Source: Bacillota bacterium (GTDB taxonomy: Bacteria; Bacillota; UBA994). Taken from it: 35,998 nucleotides of DNA. Below are positions 27,417 to 35,998 of the stretch, one piece after another (within the stretch, counting starts at the first letter, position 1; each line of letters opens with the position of its first letter). Under the pieces are notes generated by a model, which saw only the letters and a list, made by a program, of their open reading frames with translations, searched no databases and was not told the origin of the DNA. The stretch is taken from assembly GCA_018725535.1 (NCBI GenBank), contig QLUS01000003.1, positions 1 through 35,998 on the forward strand. Reading direction: 5' to 3'. The translations under genes were made by a program, and so were the position numbers.

Positions 27417-29804
27417 TTGATCGAGAAGCTTTCTTTACAAGAGCTCAAAGCTACGCCAATCGAACACATTTTTGCCTTTGAGACTACAGCCGAAGTGCCG
27501 CCGCTTGAGGGCATTATCGGGCAAGACAGGGCGGCGAACGCCCTAGCCTTTGGCCTACGCATGACAGACGAAGGGTACAATATCTATCTGATGGGTATCA
27601 CGGGTACAGGGCGGAACAGCTACACTAAGGCAATCGTCGCTGAACGCGCCAAAGAGCAGTTGACCCCAAGCGACTGGTGTTACGTCTACGATTTCGAACA
27701 TCCGGACAGCCCGATGGCCATAGCCTTTGCTCCGGGGTCAGGCGCGCTGTTCAAAGAGGGCGTAGAGACCTTTATTGCCCGTATTAGAGAGGATGTCCCC
27801 AAAGCCTTTGAAAGCGATGAGTTCCGAAATATGCGCAATGAAGCGGTCCAGCAGTTTCAGAGCCAGTCCATGGCCGTCCTAGAAAAGCTCAGTGCGCTCG
27901 CTAAGTCGCAGGAACTGCTTTTTAAGCCTACCGGCAAGGGCTACGTAACCATCCCTACCCTTGATGGTCAGCCTCTAAACGAGCAACGTCTGCAGGAGCT
28001 CGACGCGGCGACGCTAGAGCGCATCAACCAGCGTATACAGAGCTACCAAAAAGACGCGGAGCCCCTGTTTGAGGTACTCGGAACGCTAGAGCGCGAGGTG
28101 CAGGAAAAGCTGCAGGCACTAGAACGCAAGGCAGGCGCCTCGATTGTTTCCCCTCTACTTGAGGCTATTCGTAAAAAGTTCGAAGCAAACGAAGCCGCTC
28201 AGAAGTATCTGACACAGCTTGAGCAGGATATTTACAAGCACTTACGCCATTTTTATCCAGACGACGGGCAGAAAGACGAAGACAAAGCTGTTGCTGCCAT
28301 GCGCGCGCAGAGCAAAGAAGGCTGGGAGATAAAGTACAAAGTAAACCTGTTCGTCGACAACGGGCACATACAAGGCGCTCCCGTAGTCTTTGAAACGAAC
28401 TCCAGCTACTACAATCTTTTTGGCATGATTGAGTTTCAGCCCAGCATGGGCACGCTCATCACTAATTTAACCAAAGTGAAGGCAGGCTCGCTGCATCGCG
28501 CCAACGGCGGCTATCTTATCCTGCAGGCAGAAGACCTCTTTAGCAATGCGCACTCCTGGAAGGCTCTAAAGCGCGCAGTCAAAAACAGGCAGGCAAGAGT
28601 CGAAAACATACCTGACGGCAGCAGCGGCGTTATCACAGGACTAAAGCCACAGGCGATACCGCTTGACGTTAAAGTGATTCTAATCGGGAGCTACGAAATC
28701 TACATGCTCCTTTACCGACATGACGAAGACTTCCGCAAGCTGTTTAAGATCAAGGTAGATTTCGAAACAGAGATGGCGCGGCAAGACGAAAACATCATGA
28801 AGATGGCAGCATTTATCAGCCGACATTGCCGCGACAGAGGGCTTAGGAATTTTCACCGCGGCGCGGTAGCGGCGGTTATCGACTACAGCTCACGCCTTGC
28901 CGACAACCAAAACAAGCTCAGCACGCGCTTTAACGATATCGTGGAGCTCCTAGCGGAGGCAAATTCCTGGGCCGCGTTGGAGAAAGCGACACTTGTGGAA
29001 GAGCGGCATATCACTAAAGCACTGTACGAAAAGCGCTATCGCGCCGATAAATACGAGCAAAAGATTCACGAGCTCTTTGCCGACGGTACATATCTGATGG
29101 ATGTACAGGGCCTGGCGGTTGGACAGATCAACGGCCTCGCTGTCCTAAACATGGGCGACTATTCCTTCGGCAAGCCCGCCCGCATTACCGTGAACACCTT
29201 TACCGGCAAGAAGGGCGTTATCAACATAGAGAAGGAAGCGCAGTTAAGCGGGCGGATACACAACAAGGGCGTGCTGATCATTGGCGGATACTTAGGGGCT
29301 AAGTTCGCGCAGAAGTTTCCCCTCACCCTTACCGCAACTCTGTGTTTTGAGCAATCCTATGACGGGGTGGATGGAGATAGCGCCTCTAGCGCCGAGCTTT
29401 ATGCTTTGCTGTCAAGCCTCGCCGAAGTCCCGATTAAGCAAGGATTTGCCGTAACGGGCTCTGTTAACCAGAAAGGCGAGATTCAGCCGATTGGCGGCGT
29501 CAACGAGAAAATCGAGGGATTCTACCGCTTGTGCTTAAAGCAAGGGCTGACGGGCGAACAAGGGGTACTTATTCCCGTCCAGAACAAGCGACAGCTCATG
29601 TTGCACAGCGAAGTGCTGGAGGCGGTCAAAGCGGGGCGTTTTCACATCTACGCTGTGCGGACCATCGAAGAAGGGATAGAGGTGTTGACCGGCCTGCCTG
29701 CGGGCGAGAGAGACAGCGCAGGCGAATACACGGCAGGCTCTGTCTTTAGGCTGGTAGAGCATAAACTCGCGCAATTTTATCAACAGGCCTTAAATGAAGA
29801 ATAA
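27417..29804 (+). CDS. ATP-dependent protease, LonB-like (COG1067 type), TTG start
   Basis: N-terminal IIGQDRAANALAFGLRM, nucleotide-binding loop GITGTGRNS, C-terminal Lon protease signature YDGVDGDSASSAELYALLSSLAEVPIKQGFAVTGSVNQKGEIQPIGGVNEKIEGFY. Confidence 0.88.
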   Translation: MIEKLSLQELKATPIEHIFAFETTAEVPPLEGIIGQDRAANALAFGLRMTDEGYNIYLMGITGTGRNSYTKAIVAERAKEQLTPSDWCYVYDFEHPDSPMAIAFAPGSGALFKEGVETFIARIREDVPKAFESDEFRNMRNEAVQQFQSQSMAVLEKLSALAKSQELLFKPTGKGYVTIPTLDGQPLNEQRLQELDAATLERINQRIQSYQKDAEPLFEVLGTLEREVQEKLQALERKAGASIVSPLLEAIRKKFEANEAAQKYLTQLEQDIYKHLRHFYPDDGQKDEDKAVAAMRAQSKEGWEIKYKVNLFVDNGHIQGAPVVFETNSSYYNLFGMIEFQPSMGTLITNLTKVKAGSLHRANGGYLILQAEDLFSNAHSWKALKRAVKNRQARVENIPDGSSGVITGLKPQAIPLDVKVILIGSYEIYMLLYRHDEDFRKLFKIKVDFETEMARQDENIMKMAAFISRHCRDRGLRNFHRGAVAAVIDYSSRLADNQNKLSTRFNDIVELLAEANSWAALEKATLVEERHITKALYEKRYRADKYEQKIHELFADGTYLMDVQGLAVGQINGLAVLNMGDYSFGKPARITVNTFTGKKGVINIEKEAQLSGRIHNKGVLIIGGYLGAKFAQKFPLTLTATLCFEQSYDGVDGDSASSAELYALLSSLAEVPIKQGFAVTGSVNQKGEIQPIGGVNEKIEGFYRLCLKQGLTGEQGVLIPVQNKRQLMLHSEVLEAVKAGRFHIYAVRTIEEGIEVLTGLPAGERDSAGEYTAGSVFRLVEHKLAQFYQQALNEE

Positions 29805-29820
29805 GTGTGCCGCGCCCTCT

Positions 29821-31788
29821 TTATTCGCGTGTGCGGGGTGTTTTGGTCCACGCGATAGGATGCCTTCCCATCGCTTTTAGCACCATGGCGCTGGTATAAG
29901 GCACCGGAAAGAAGAAGGCGGCAAACGGCAGGAAGCACAGCTCCATGGCTACACCTACATTGCCATACCGCGTCAAGGGGCGGCCGGTGCGGTCAATGTG
30001 GGTGTAGTACCGATAGAAGGCATAAAAAGTAAAGCTAACGTACACCAGACGCAAGACATTAAGGAGCATGCGGTACACACTCGGCAGCACACTAGAGTCA
30101 GCGTTGCCGGTCAAGTACAGCACCAGCATAGTTGGCGGCAACAGCGTCACCGCTTGGTAGAATGTCCATTCCACAGGGCCTTTCAGCGCCAGCTGGCGTA
30201 GCAACCTCGTTTTGCGGGCTTTGCACCCCTCGGCCAAGCGAACCTTATCTAAGACCTGTAGGTGACCGGTGCCCCAGCGCAGTCGCTGTCTAAAGAAAGA
30301 CTTGAAGTGTGGCGGCGTTTGCTCGCTACTGGCGTAAGGCAGGTAGTCCGGCCAAGCGCCTGTGGTGAGGTAGGCACGAGTGCCCAGTTTTAGGTCTTCG
30401 GTGAGGATTTGATGGTCGTAACCCTTAAGCTCGACGAGGAGGTCGTAGTCCACATACAAATTGGTACCCCCCGCGAAGGGCAGTCGGCGAAAGACTACGG
30501 GCAAATACCAGTCATGGGCTATAGCCTGATACAGAGAGGCGATCTTGCTAAATGGCCCTATCGCATAGAAATTGCGCACTTGGAAAACAGGGCCCTGCCA
30601 AATGGCAGTACCGCTATCAGTAAGCTTTTTGTGCGCCACGTACAGTAAAACATCGCGTCTGGGACGGCTTTCGGCACCGTAGAAGCCGCAGACGGTAGTT
30701 TTTGGGGATACACTCCGCGCGAGGGCGTAGTTTAGCGCACGACCCTTCGTCGAAGGGACAGCAGCCCCTGTCAGCTCCCCGGGATACTGCCCATCGTAGT
30801 CAAATGGAACGGAAGTGTGCTTGAGCACGGGGGAACACGAGCCGATTTCTTGCTGCACACGGACCAGCACGTCTTGCGTGGTGGGAAAACAATATGCGTA
30901 AAGCTCTAGAGCTACTTCCTCTCCCTCTCCCCGGCTTAACATCTCCCGCAGGCGAGTCACCAAATCCGCAGCATAAGGGTGGTAAAGCTCGACAGCAAGT
31001 CCTGTGTCACGCGATGGTTGGCTTTGGTAGTGAAACTAATTACGGAACGCAGCAAGCGTTCATCTCGTTCACCGCACATTCTCGCAAAGGCCGCGACCAC
31101 CGGTAGCGTCAAGCAAAGATATAGGGTACAGACGAGCAATCTCCTTGTCATCGCATTCCGGGAAGGCCCGCCGGAGCAAGCAAAAAACTCTACCGATGCT
31201 TAGGCGACCGCGCGCAGCGATCAAATCCCCTGCCAACGTAGCGATGATGTCCCAGCAGTGCCATGTGTCGCCTCGTGTTAGCACCAGTGGGGTGAGCCAA
31301 GCGTGATCGCGCAGATCGCGCGTGCGGTACTCCCGCAGGGCCATTTCGCTTAGCACTCCGAGCGTAAGTACGCGGACATCAGTACGTCTAGCTTCCTCCG
31401 GAAGCTTGCCGCCCATAAAGGCCAACGTTTCCCGTACGACGATAGGGCGCAGGCGCGCACCTTCTAGGGCTTCTTTCTCGTCCGTCACCACTATGATTTC
31501 GTAGGCGGTTTTGGGATAATTGAGCGCAAACATGTGTCTAACGGTCTTCTCAATGACTTGCGCTTCGTTGCGGGCAGGGACTAAGATAGAGAAGAAAGGT
31601 ACTTCCTTTCCGTTCTTTGCTGCGAGAGCCAGGATGCCAGCCTCGTTCAGAGCAGGTCTTACGCGCCAATAGCGGCCCTCGCTGTATCGTTTCCACAAGA
31701 AAAAGCGGCAAAACATGAGAAAGAGTACGACATACATGGCTACAGCAACTAAGTAGATGGTTTGCGGTGTGGTCAAAATCGTCTTCAC
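29821..31788 (-). pseudogene. GT2-family membrane glycosyltransferase interrupted by two frameshifts
   Basis: ORF 31069..31788 (FFSILVPARNEAQVIEKTVRHMF), ORF 30957..31151 (PVVAAFARMCGERDERLLRSVISFTTKANHRVTQDL) and ORF 29821..30963 (ILTEDLKLGTRAYL...QRLRWGTGHLQ) are pieces of one protein. Confidence 0.75.
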
Positions 31789-31870
31789 CTCGGCGCACTA
31801 TTCTCCGTCAATAGTGTGTACCGCCACAAAGACGCTATCCGACGTCGCTAATGGAAAGGAATGGGTATAA

Positions 31871-32833
31871 ATGGCTGCGCCATCCCCGGTCATTCGCCGC
31901 TCCGATGTGCTAACCGCCCGCAAGGTGTTAGGCTCACGCGTGACTCGTACCCCGCTTATCTTGGCCGAAGCTGCCAGCGACATGCTAGAAGCGCGCATTT
32001 ACCTTAAGCTTGAATGCCATCAACGAACAGGAGCGTTCAAATACAGAGGCGCGTTGTATGCGGCCACCATGCTGCTTAAAGGTAAAGGCGGCGGGTTGAT
32101 CACCGCCTCAAGTGGCAACCATGCCCTTGGAGTGTGTATGGCCGCCGCTGAACTTGGTGTTAGGGCCACCGTCGTCATGCCAACAACCGCGCCTTTGGTA
32201 AAGATAGAACGCGCTAGGGCCTTAGGTGGAGAAGTCATCCTCCACGGCAAAGTGTACGACGAGGCTCGCGCACATGCGGAGGAACTGATCCGCTCACGGC
32301 AGGCGGTTTTCCTCCCTAGCTTCGACCATCCGCTGATCATGGCGGCTCAAGGCACGGTAGTGCTTGAGATAGAAGAAGAGCTACCCACCCTTGATACGCT
32401 TGTAGTCCCGATAGGGGGCGGCGGCCTGTTAGCCGGAGCGCTGGCAGCGAGGTCGGACCTAGCCGTATGGGGTGTACAAGCGATGGGGGCAGACTCCTTC
32501 GCGCGCTCTTTAGCTGCCGGGTGTCGTGTGGCTATCCCTCGCACCTCCACCTTTGCCGACGGCATCGCTCTGCTCGCCCCAGGAGAGCTGCCACTAACCC
32601 AAGCCCTTACCACTCCTCCAGAGATGGCAGTAGTCACCGATGATGAAATTCTAGCCGCCATGCGCCACTTGCTACTCTACGAACGGGTAGTCGCAGAGCC
32701 AGCAAGCGCGGCAGCCTTGGCGGCTCTGCTCACTGGCAAGATCCCCATTCGCGGGCGGACGGTGGCCGTGGTAATAACAGGCGGAAACGTGATGCCAGAG
32801 ATTATCTCCGCGGCACTGCGCGGCAGCTTATAA
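31871..32833 (+). CDS. Threonine/serine dehydratase (PLP fold II, catabolic IlvA/TdcB-like)
   Basis: ECHQRTGAFKYRGALYAA PLP-lysine region; SSGNHALGVCMAA; PIGGGGLLAGAL. Confidence 0.9.
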   Translation: MAAPSPVIRRSDVLTARKVLGSRVTRTPLILAEAASDMLEARIYLKLECHQRTGAFKYRGALYAATMLLKGKGGGLITASSGNHALGVCMAAAELGVRATVVMPTTAPLVKIERARALGGEVILHGKVYDEARAHAEELIRSRQAVFLPSFDHPLIMAAQGTVVLEIEEELPTLDTLVVPIGGGGLLAGALAARSDLAVWGVQAMGADSFARSLAAGCRVAIPRTSTFADGIALLAPGELPLTQALTTPPEMAVVTDDEILAAMRHLLLYERVVAEPASAAALAALLTGKIPIRGRTVAVVITGGNVMPEIISAALRGSL

Positions 32834-32850
32834 TACAAGGGGGATACGAT

Positions 32851-33354
32851 TTGAACTATCTTACGGCTACGGAGTTCTCCGTAATTATGGTTTTGCTCCT
32901 AGCGATTTTTGCCATCGGGCTGTCGACGCACGCAATCCGCGAGTTTCGGGCAGCGCGGCGCATGTACCGCACGTTTATGACGGGCACGACTGGGGGGAAC
33001 CTTGAAACGTTGCTTATGACCTTAGGGGAGCGCACGGCGCGCCTAGAGGGAGACGGCCTGTCGCAGGCGAGGCTGCTGCGCGAGATTGAGCAAAGGCTGC
33101 CTCTGGCTGTACAGCAAGTGGGGCTAGTGCGATTTAACGCCTATAGCGATACGGGAGGCGAGCTGAGCTTTGCCCTCGCCTTGCTGGATGCTTCCGGCAG
33201 CGGCGTAGTAATCAGTTCCCTCTACGGCAGAGCGGAGGCACGCGTTTACGCCAAGCCCATTAACGAAGGGCAGTCGACCTTCCCATTGAGCAGCGAGGAG
33301 ATTGCCGCAGTTGCACAAGCTAAGGCAAAAGCTAAGTCGTCGAAAAAAATGTAA
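32851..33354 (+). CDS. DUF4446 family protein
   Basis: N-terminal TM, then LPLAVQQVGLVRFNAYSDTGGELSFALALLDASGSGVVISSLYGR...YAKPINEGQSTFPLSSEE. Confidence 0.85.
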   Translation: MNYLTATEFSVIMVLLLAIFAIGLSTHAIREFRAARRMYRTFMTGTTGGNLETLLMTLGERTARLEGDGLSQARLLREIEQRLPLAVQQVGLVRFNAYSDTGGELSFALALLDASGSGVVISSLYGRAEARVYAKPINEGQSTFPLSSEEIAAVAQAKAKAKSSKKM

Positions 33355-33431
33355 TCAAACTGTGATTTTCGGGAGGATTCGCGATACGAGTGGCGAATCA
33401 TACTTCCTACGATAAGAGAGGAGTGGTGGTA

Positions 33432-34397
33432 TTGCACCCAAAACCAAGGGGTCCAAGTTCTGGGCTAGGGCAAGAATTCACCATTATGATTATCCCCCAC
33501 GGCCACGAGGAGACGTATGCGTTTCGATTGTCACAGCGGTGGGTGCAATGGGCGGGCATCGCCCTCATTGTGCTTTTGATTAGCTCCATTAGTCTGGTGT
33601 ACTCGTTGCGCCAGACCAAACTGCAATTAGCCACTTACCATGGCCTTTTAGCGGAAAACCGCCAGCAACAGGAGCATATTTTATTTCTCGCGCGGCAGAC
33701 TACAGAGCTCCAGGGGCAACTAGCCGAGATTCAAGCGCTCGACAATTCCATTCGCACCATGATGAGGCTTACCCCTGCCTCTGTCACAGCGGCGGTAACG
33801 CGCCTGACAGAAGACCAAAGCACCGCGCGTGAGGCGCGACTTAGCCTCCTTAGCCGCGGCACCAGTCTAGCCGCCACGATTTTGCGCACGCAGCAGAGCA
33901 TCGAGGAAATTAAAGAAGCTATTCCCGAGACCGAAGGTAGCCTGCAAGACCTTGAGCGCAAGGTGGAGCTGCAGCGCCGACGCGAAGCAGCCACTCCATC
34001 GCTTTGGCCAACCAGCGGCGACGTAACCTCAGGCTTTGGGCGCAGGCGCTCGCCATTTGGCGGTTCCTGGGAACATCATGAAGGCGTAGATATAGCAGCC
34101 CCGCGCGGCGCCTCAGTTTTTGCCGCCGCCAACGGGATTGTGCGTGTCGCCGGTTGGAACGGCGGCTACGGCAATGTCGTATTTATTGACCACGGGTTTG
34201 GCATGAGTACGGTTTACGCCCATTTGCACCGCATTAGTGTGCGTGTCGGGCAGCAGGTAACCAAAGGGCAGCAAGTAGGTTTGGTGGGCAGCACAGGCCG
34301 CTCTACCGGTCCACATCTCCACTATGAAGTCCGTGTGAATGGTCAGGCCATTAACCCCCTGCGGTTTTTACCCCCTACTACTACAGAGGGCAGGTGA
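33432..34397 (+). CDS. M23 family metallopeptidase with N-terminal TM and coiled coil (ORF open from 33390; TTG at 33432 has the better SD)
   Basis: TSGFGRRRSPFGGSWEHHEGVDIAAPRGASVFAAANG; TVYAHLHRISVRVGQQVTKGQQVGLVGSTGRSTGPHLHYEV. Confidence 0.88.
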   Translation: MHPKPRGPSSGLGQEFTIMIIPHGHEETYAFRLSQRWVQWAGIALIVLLISSISLVYSLRQTKLQLATYHGLLAENRQQQEHILFLARQTTELQGQLAEIQALDNSIRTMMRLTPASVTAAVTRLTEDQSTAREARLSLLSRGTSLAATILRTQQSIEEIKEAIPETEGSLQDLERKVELQRRREAATPSLWPTSGDVTSGFGRRRSPFGGSWEHHEGVDIAAPRGASVFAAANGIVRVAGWNGGYGNVVFIDHGFGMSTVYAHLHRISVRVGQQVTKGQQVGLVGSTGRSTGPHLHYEVRVNGQAINPLRFLPPTTTEGR

Positions 34398-34807
34398 ATG
34401 TTCTGTTCGGACAAAGTAAGGCGCGTGCAGATGTCAAAGATGAGCGGGCCAATGACAAAATAGACACCATTGTCGGCGCAGGCGCGGTTTTTACGGGCGA
34501 TCTCGATATTAAGGGCACTCTGCGGGTAGATGGCAAATATGAAGGTAAGATTACGAGTTCCGGCGATGTGGTGATCGGCGAAAGCGGGCAGCTTGTGGCT
34601 ACTGTGCAGGCGCGTAACCTGCAGGTGGCTGGCACTGTCAAGGGCGGGATTAAGACATTCGGTGTACTCGAAATCTCGTCCACGGGCAAAGTGTACGGCG
34701 ACATAGAAGTAGGTAAGGTCATCATCGCAGACGGTGCCATCTTTCAAGGGCAATGCCGAATGAACAGCGCCGAAGGGCAATCCGTACCCCCCGCGAAAAA
34801 AGAGTAG
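34394..34807 (+). CDS. Bactofilin (polymer-forming cytoskeletal protein)
   Basis: IDTIVGAGAVFTGDLDIKGTLRVDGKYEGKITSSGDVVIGESGQL...GDIEVGKVIIADGAIFQGQC. Confidence 0.93.
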   Translation: MNVLFGQSKARADVKDERANDKIDTIVGAGAVFTGDLDIKGTLRVDGKYEGKITSSGDVVIGESGQLVATVQARNLQVAGTVKGGIKTFGVLEISSTGKVYGDIEVGKVIIADGAIFQGQCRMNSAEGQSVPPAKKE

Positions 34808-34813
34808 CAGAGA

Positions 34814-34837
34814 GCCCAAAGCCAGTGCGCTTTGGGC
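34814..34837 (+). terminator. Hairpin GCCCAAAG-ccagtgcg-CTTTGGGC after bactofilin (no clear T-tract)
   Basis: Perfect 8-bp inverted repeat in the bactofilin/lipid kinase gap. Confidence 0.45.
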
Positions 34838-34860
34838 CCTGATGTTTTGGAGGACATTGC

Positions 34861-35772
34861 GTGCAAGAAATAGCATTAATTGTAAATCTAACCGCTGGCT
34901 ACGGCAAGTGCCGATTAAAGTATCCTGAAGTGACAGCCTACTTAGAGCAACATGATGTCAAGGTAAAGAGCTTTTTTACGGAGAAGCGAGGACACGGCGA
35001 GGAACTAGCACGTCAAGCAGTCCGAGAGGGGTTTGACGTAGTTGTATCCATGGGAGGCGACGGCACACTCAACGAGGTCGTAAACGGCGTGGCAGGGTCA
35101 TCGGCGACACTTGGGTTTATCCCTGCGGGTGCCGGCAATGACTTTGGCCGGACTTTCGGACTTAAGAATGGCGAGGTCACCAAGGCGTGTCATGTGCTTT
35201 TGGACGGGCATGCGCGCGCTGTAGATTTGTGTCGGATCGACGCCCGGTATTTTATAAACGTCGCCGGGGCTGGCTTTGACGCTGAGGTCGGACATATGGC
35301 CAATGTTTGGGGTAAGCGCTATTTCTCGGGAGCTACCGCCTATATCGCCTCAATTTTACGCCAATTAGTCGCGTTTTCGCCGCGCGAGATGATAATCGAG
35401 CTGGATGAGCAGCGTATCTCTACTAAGGTTTGGATGGTGGCGGTAGCTAACGCGCGCTACTTCGGGGGCGGATTTATGATTGCCCCCACCGCAGAAATAG
35501 ATGACGGCTTACTTGACGTCTATATTATTCAAGAGACTTCGAAGGCGGGGCTCCTCATGGTGCTGCCGCGGGTGATGACGGGCGGCCATGTTTCTCATCC
35601 GGCAGTTCTGTTCTATCGGGCCAAACGTGTGAAACTAAGTTCCCCGTACGTGCTTGCGGCGCAAGCCGACGGCGAGCTAGTAGACCACCTGCCGCAGGAG
35701 TTCGCGATAACGGGCGAAAAGATCAACATGATCCTGCCTAGATTAGCTGGGCCGTCTGGACTCCCACGCTGA
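34861..35772 (+). CDS. Diacylglycerol kinase family lipid kinase (YegS/DgkB-like), GTG start
   Basis: VVSMGGDGTLNEVVNGVAGSSATLGFIPAGAGNDFGRTF. Confidence 0.92.
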   Translation: MQEIALIVNLTAGYGKCRLKYPEVTAYLEQHDVKVKSFFTEKRGHGEELARQAVREGFDVVVSMGGDGTLNEVVNGVAGSSATLGFIPAGAGNDFGRTFGLKNGEVTKACHVLLDGHARAVDLCRIDARYFINVAGAGFDAEVGHMANVWGKRYFSGATAYIASILRQLVAFSPREMIIELDEQRISTKVWMVAVANARYFGGGFMIAPTAEIDDGLLDVYIIQETSKAGLLMVLPRVMTGGHVSHPAVLFYRAKRVKLSSPYVLAAQADGELVDHLPQEFAITGEKINMILPRLAGPSGLPR

Positions 35773-35998
35773 GGCAAACGTCAGAATGCCATCGGCTATA
35801 GTTTGGGCGAGTCGATATACGAGGTAGAGGCGGGTGTTTTGCAGCACAAAAGAGTTGTGGTGCTTGGCGCTGCGCGGGGCGGTAACTTCGTGTAGGTTAG
35901 TGGCGTGCACCGGCTGCTCAGGTGTGCCGTAAACACACAAGCCGGGCGGCTTTTTGTCCTTAAGCAATGTTCCAATGATGGGACCGAGGGCGTCACCC
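35743..35998 (-). pseudogene. yyaC: Sporulation protein YyaC (DUF1256, HybD-like peptidase), 5' end outside window, apparent in-frame deletion of the central catalytic region
   Basis: GDALGPIIGTLLKDKKPPGLCVYGTPEQPVHATNLHEV joined within about 12 residues to FVLQNTRLYLVYRLAQTIADGI; the expected central Asp-containing segment is absent. Confidence 0.65.

Noticed and set aside
27540-27640. Degenerate nucleotide-binding loop GITGTGRNS in the LonB-like protease as an inactivation
   Set aside because: I recall an Arg-type loop (GxxGTGR[ST]) as common in this COG1067-like family, so it is probably not a lesion.

Overview
The window is the chromosomal replication-origin region of a probably spore-forming Firmicute (Bacillota, Clostridia-like by gene content). 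It has the canonical order [parB-parA-noc-rsmG-mnmG-mnmE-jag-yidC-yidD-rnpA-rpmH] <- oriC -> [dnaA-oriC-dnaN-yaaA-recF-remB-gyrB-gyrA]. Core genes read away from oriC, leftwards on the minus strand and rightwards on the plus strand. Flanking accessory genes include a five-gene flavin/Fe-S dehydrogenase operon (HcnABC / sarcosine-oxidase-like), fmdB-like, DUF554, a cysteine-desulfurase-like gene, a two-module secreted protein, lysA, a LonB-like protease, a GT2 glycosyltransferase, threonine dehydratase, DUF4446, M23 peptidase + bactofilin, a lipid kinase and yyaC. Main observations: (1) all four genes transcribed head-on to the inferred forks (thrE-like, polysaccharide deacetylase, GT2, yyaC) appear structurally damaged, while the co-directional genes are essentially intact; (2) oriC is bipartite, with facing DnaA-box pairs, a DnaA-trio candidate and Spo0A-box-like sites; (3) a roughly 120 bp in-register array of heptanucleotide repeats lies upstream of lysA; (4) the same 23-bp repeat end forms the C-terminus and stop of fmdB and part of the N-terminus of lysA; (5) an in-frame amber codon interrupts a signal peptide. 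I see no CRISPR array, tRNA, rRNA or intact transposase gene. All calls come from reading the sequence and the ORF track; no searches were run.
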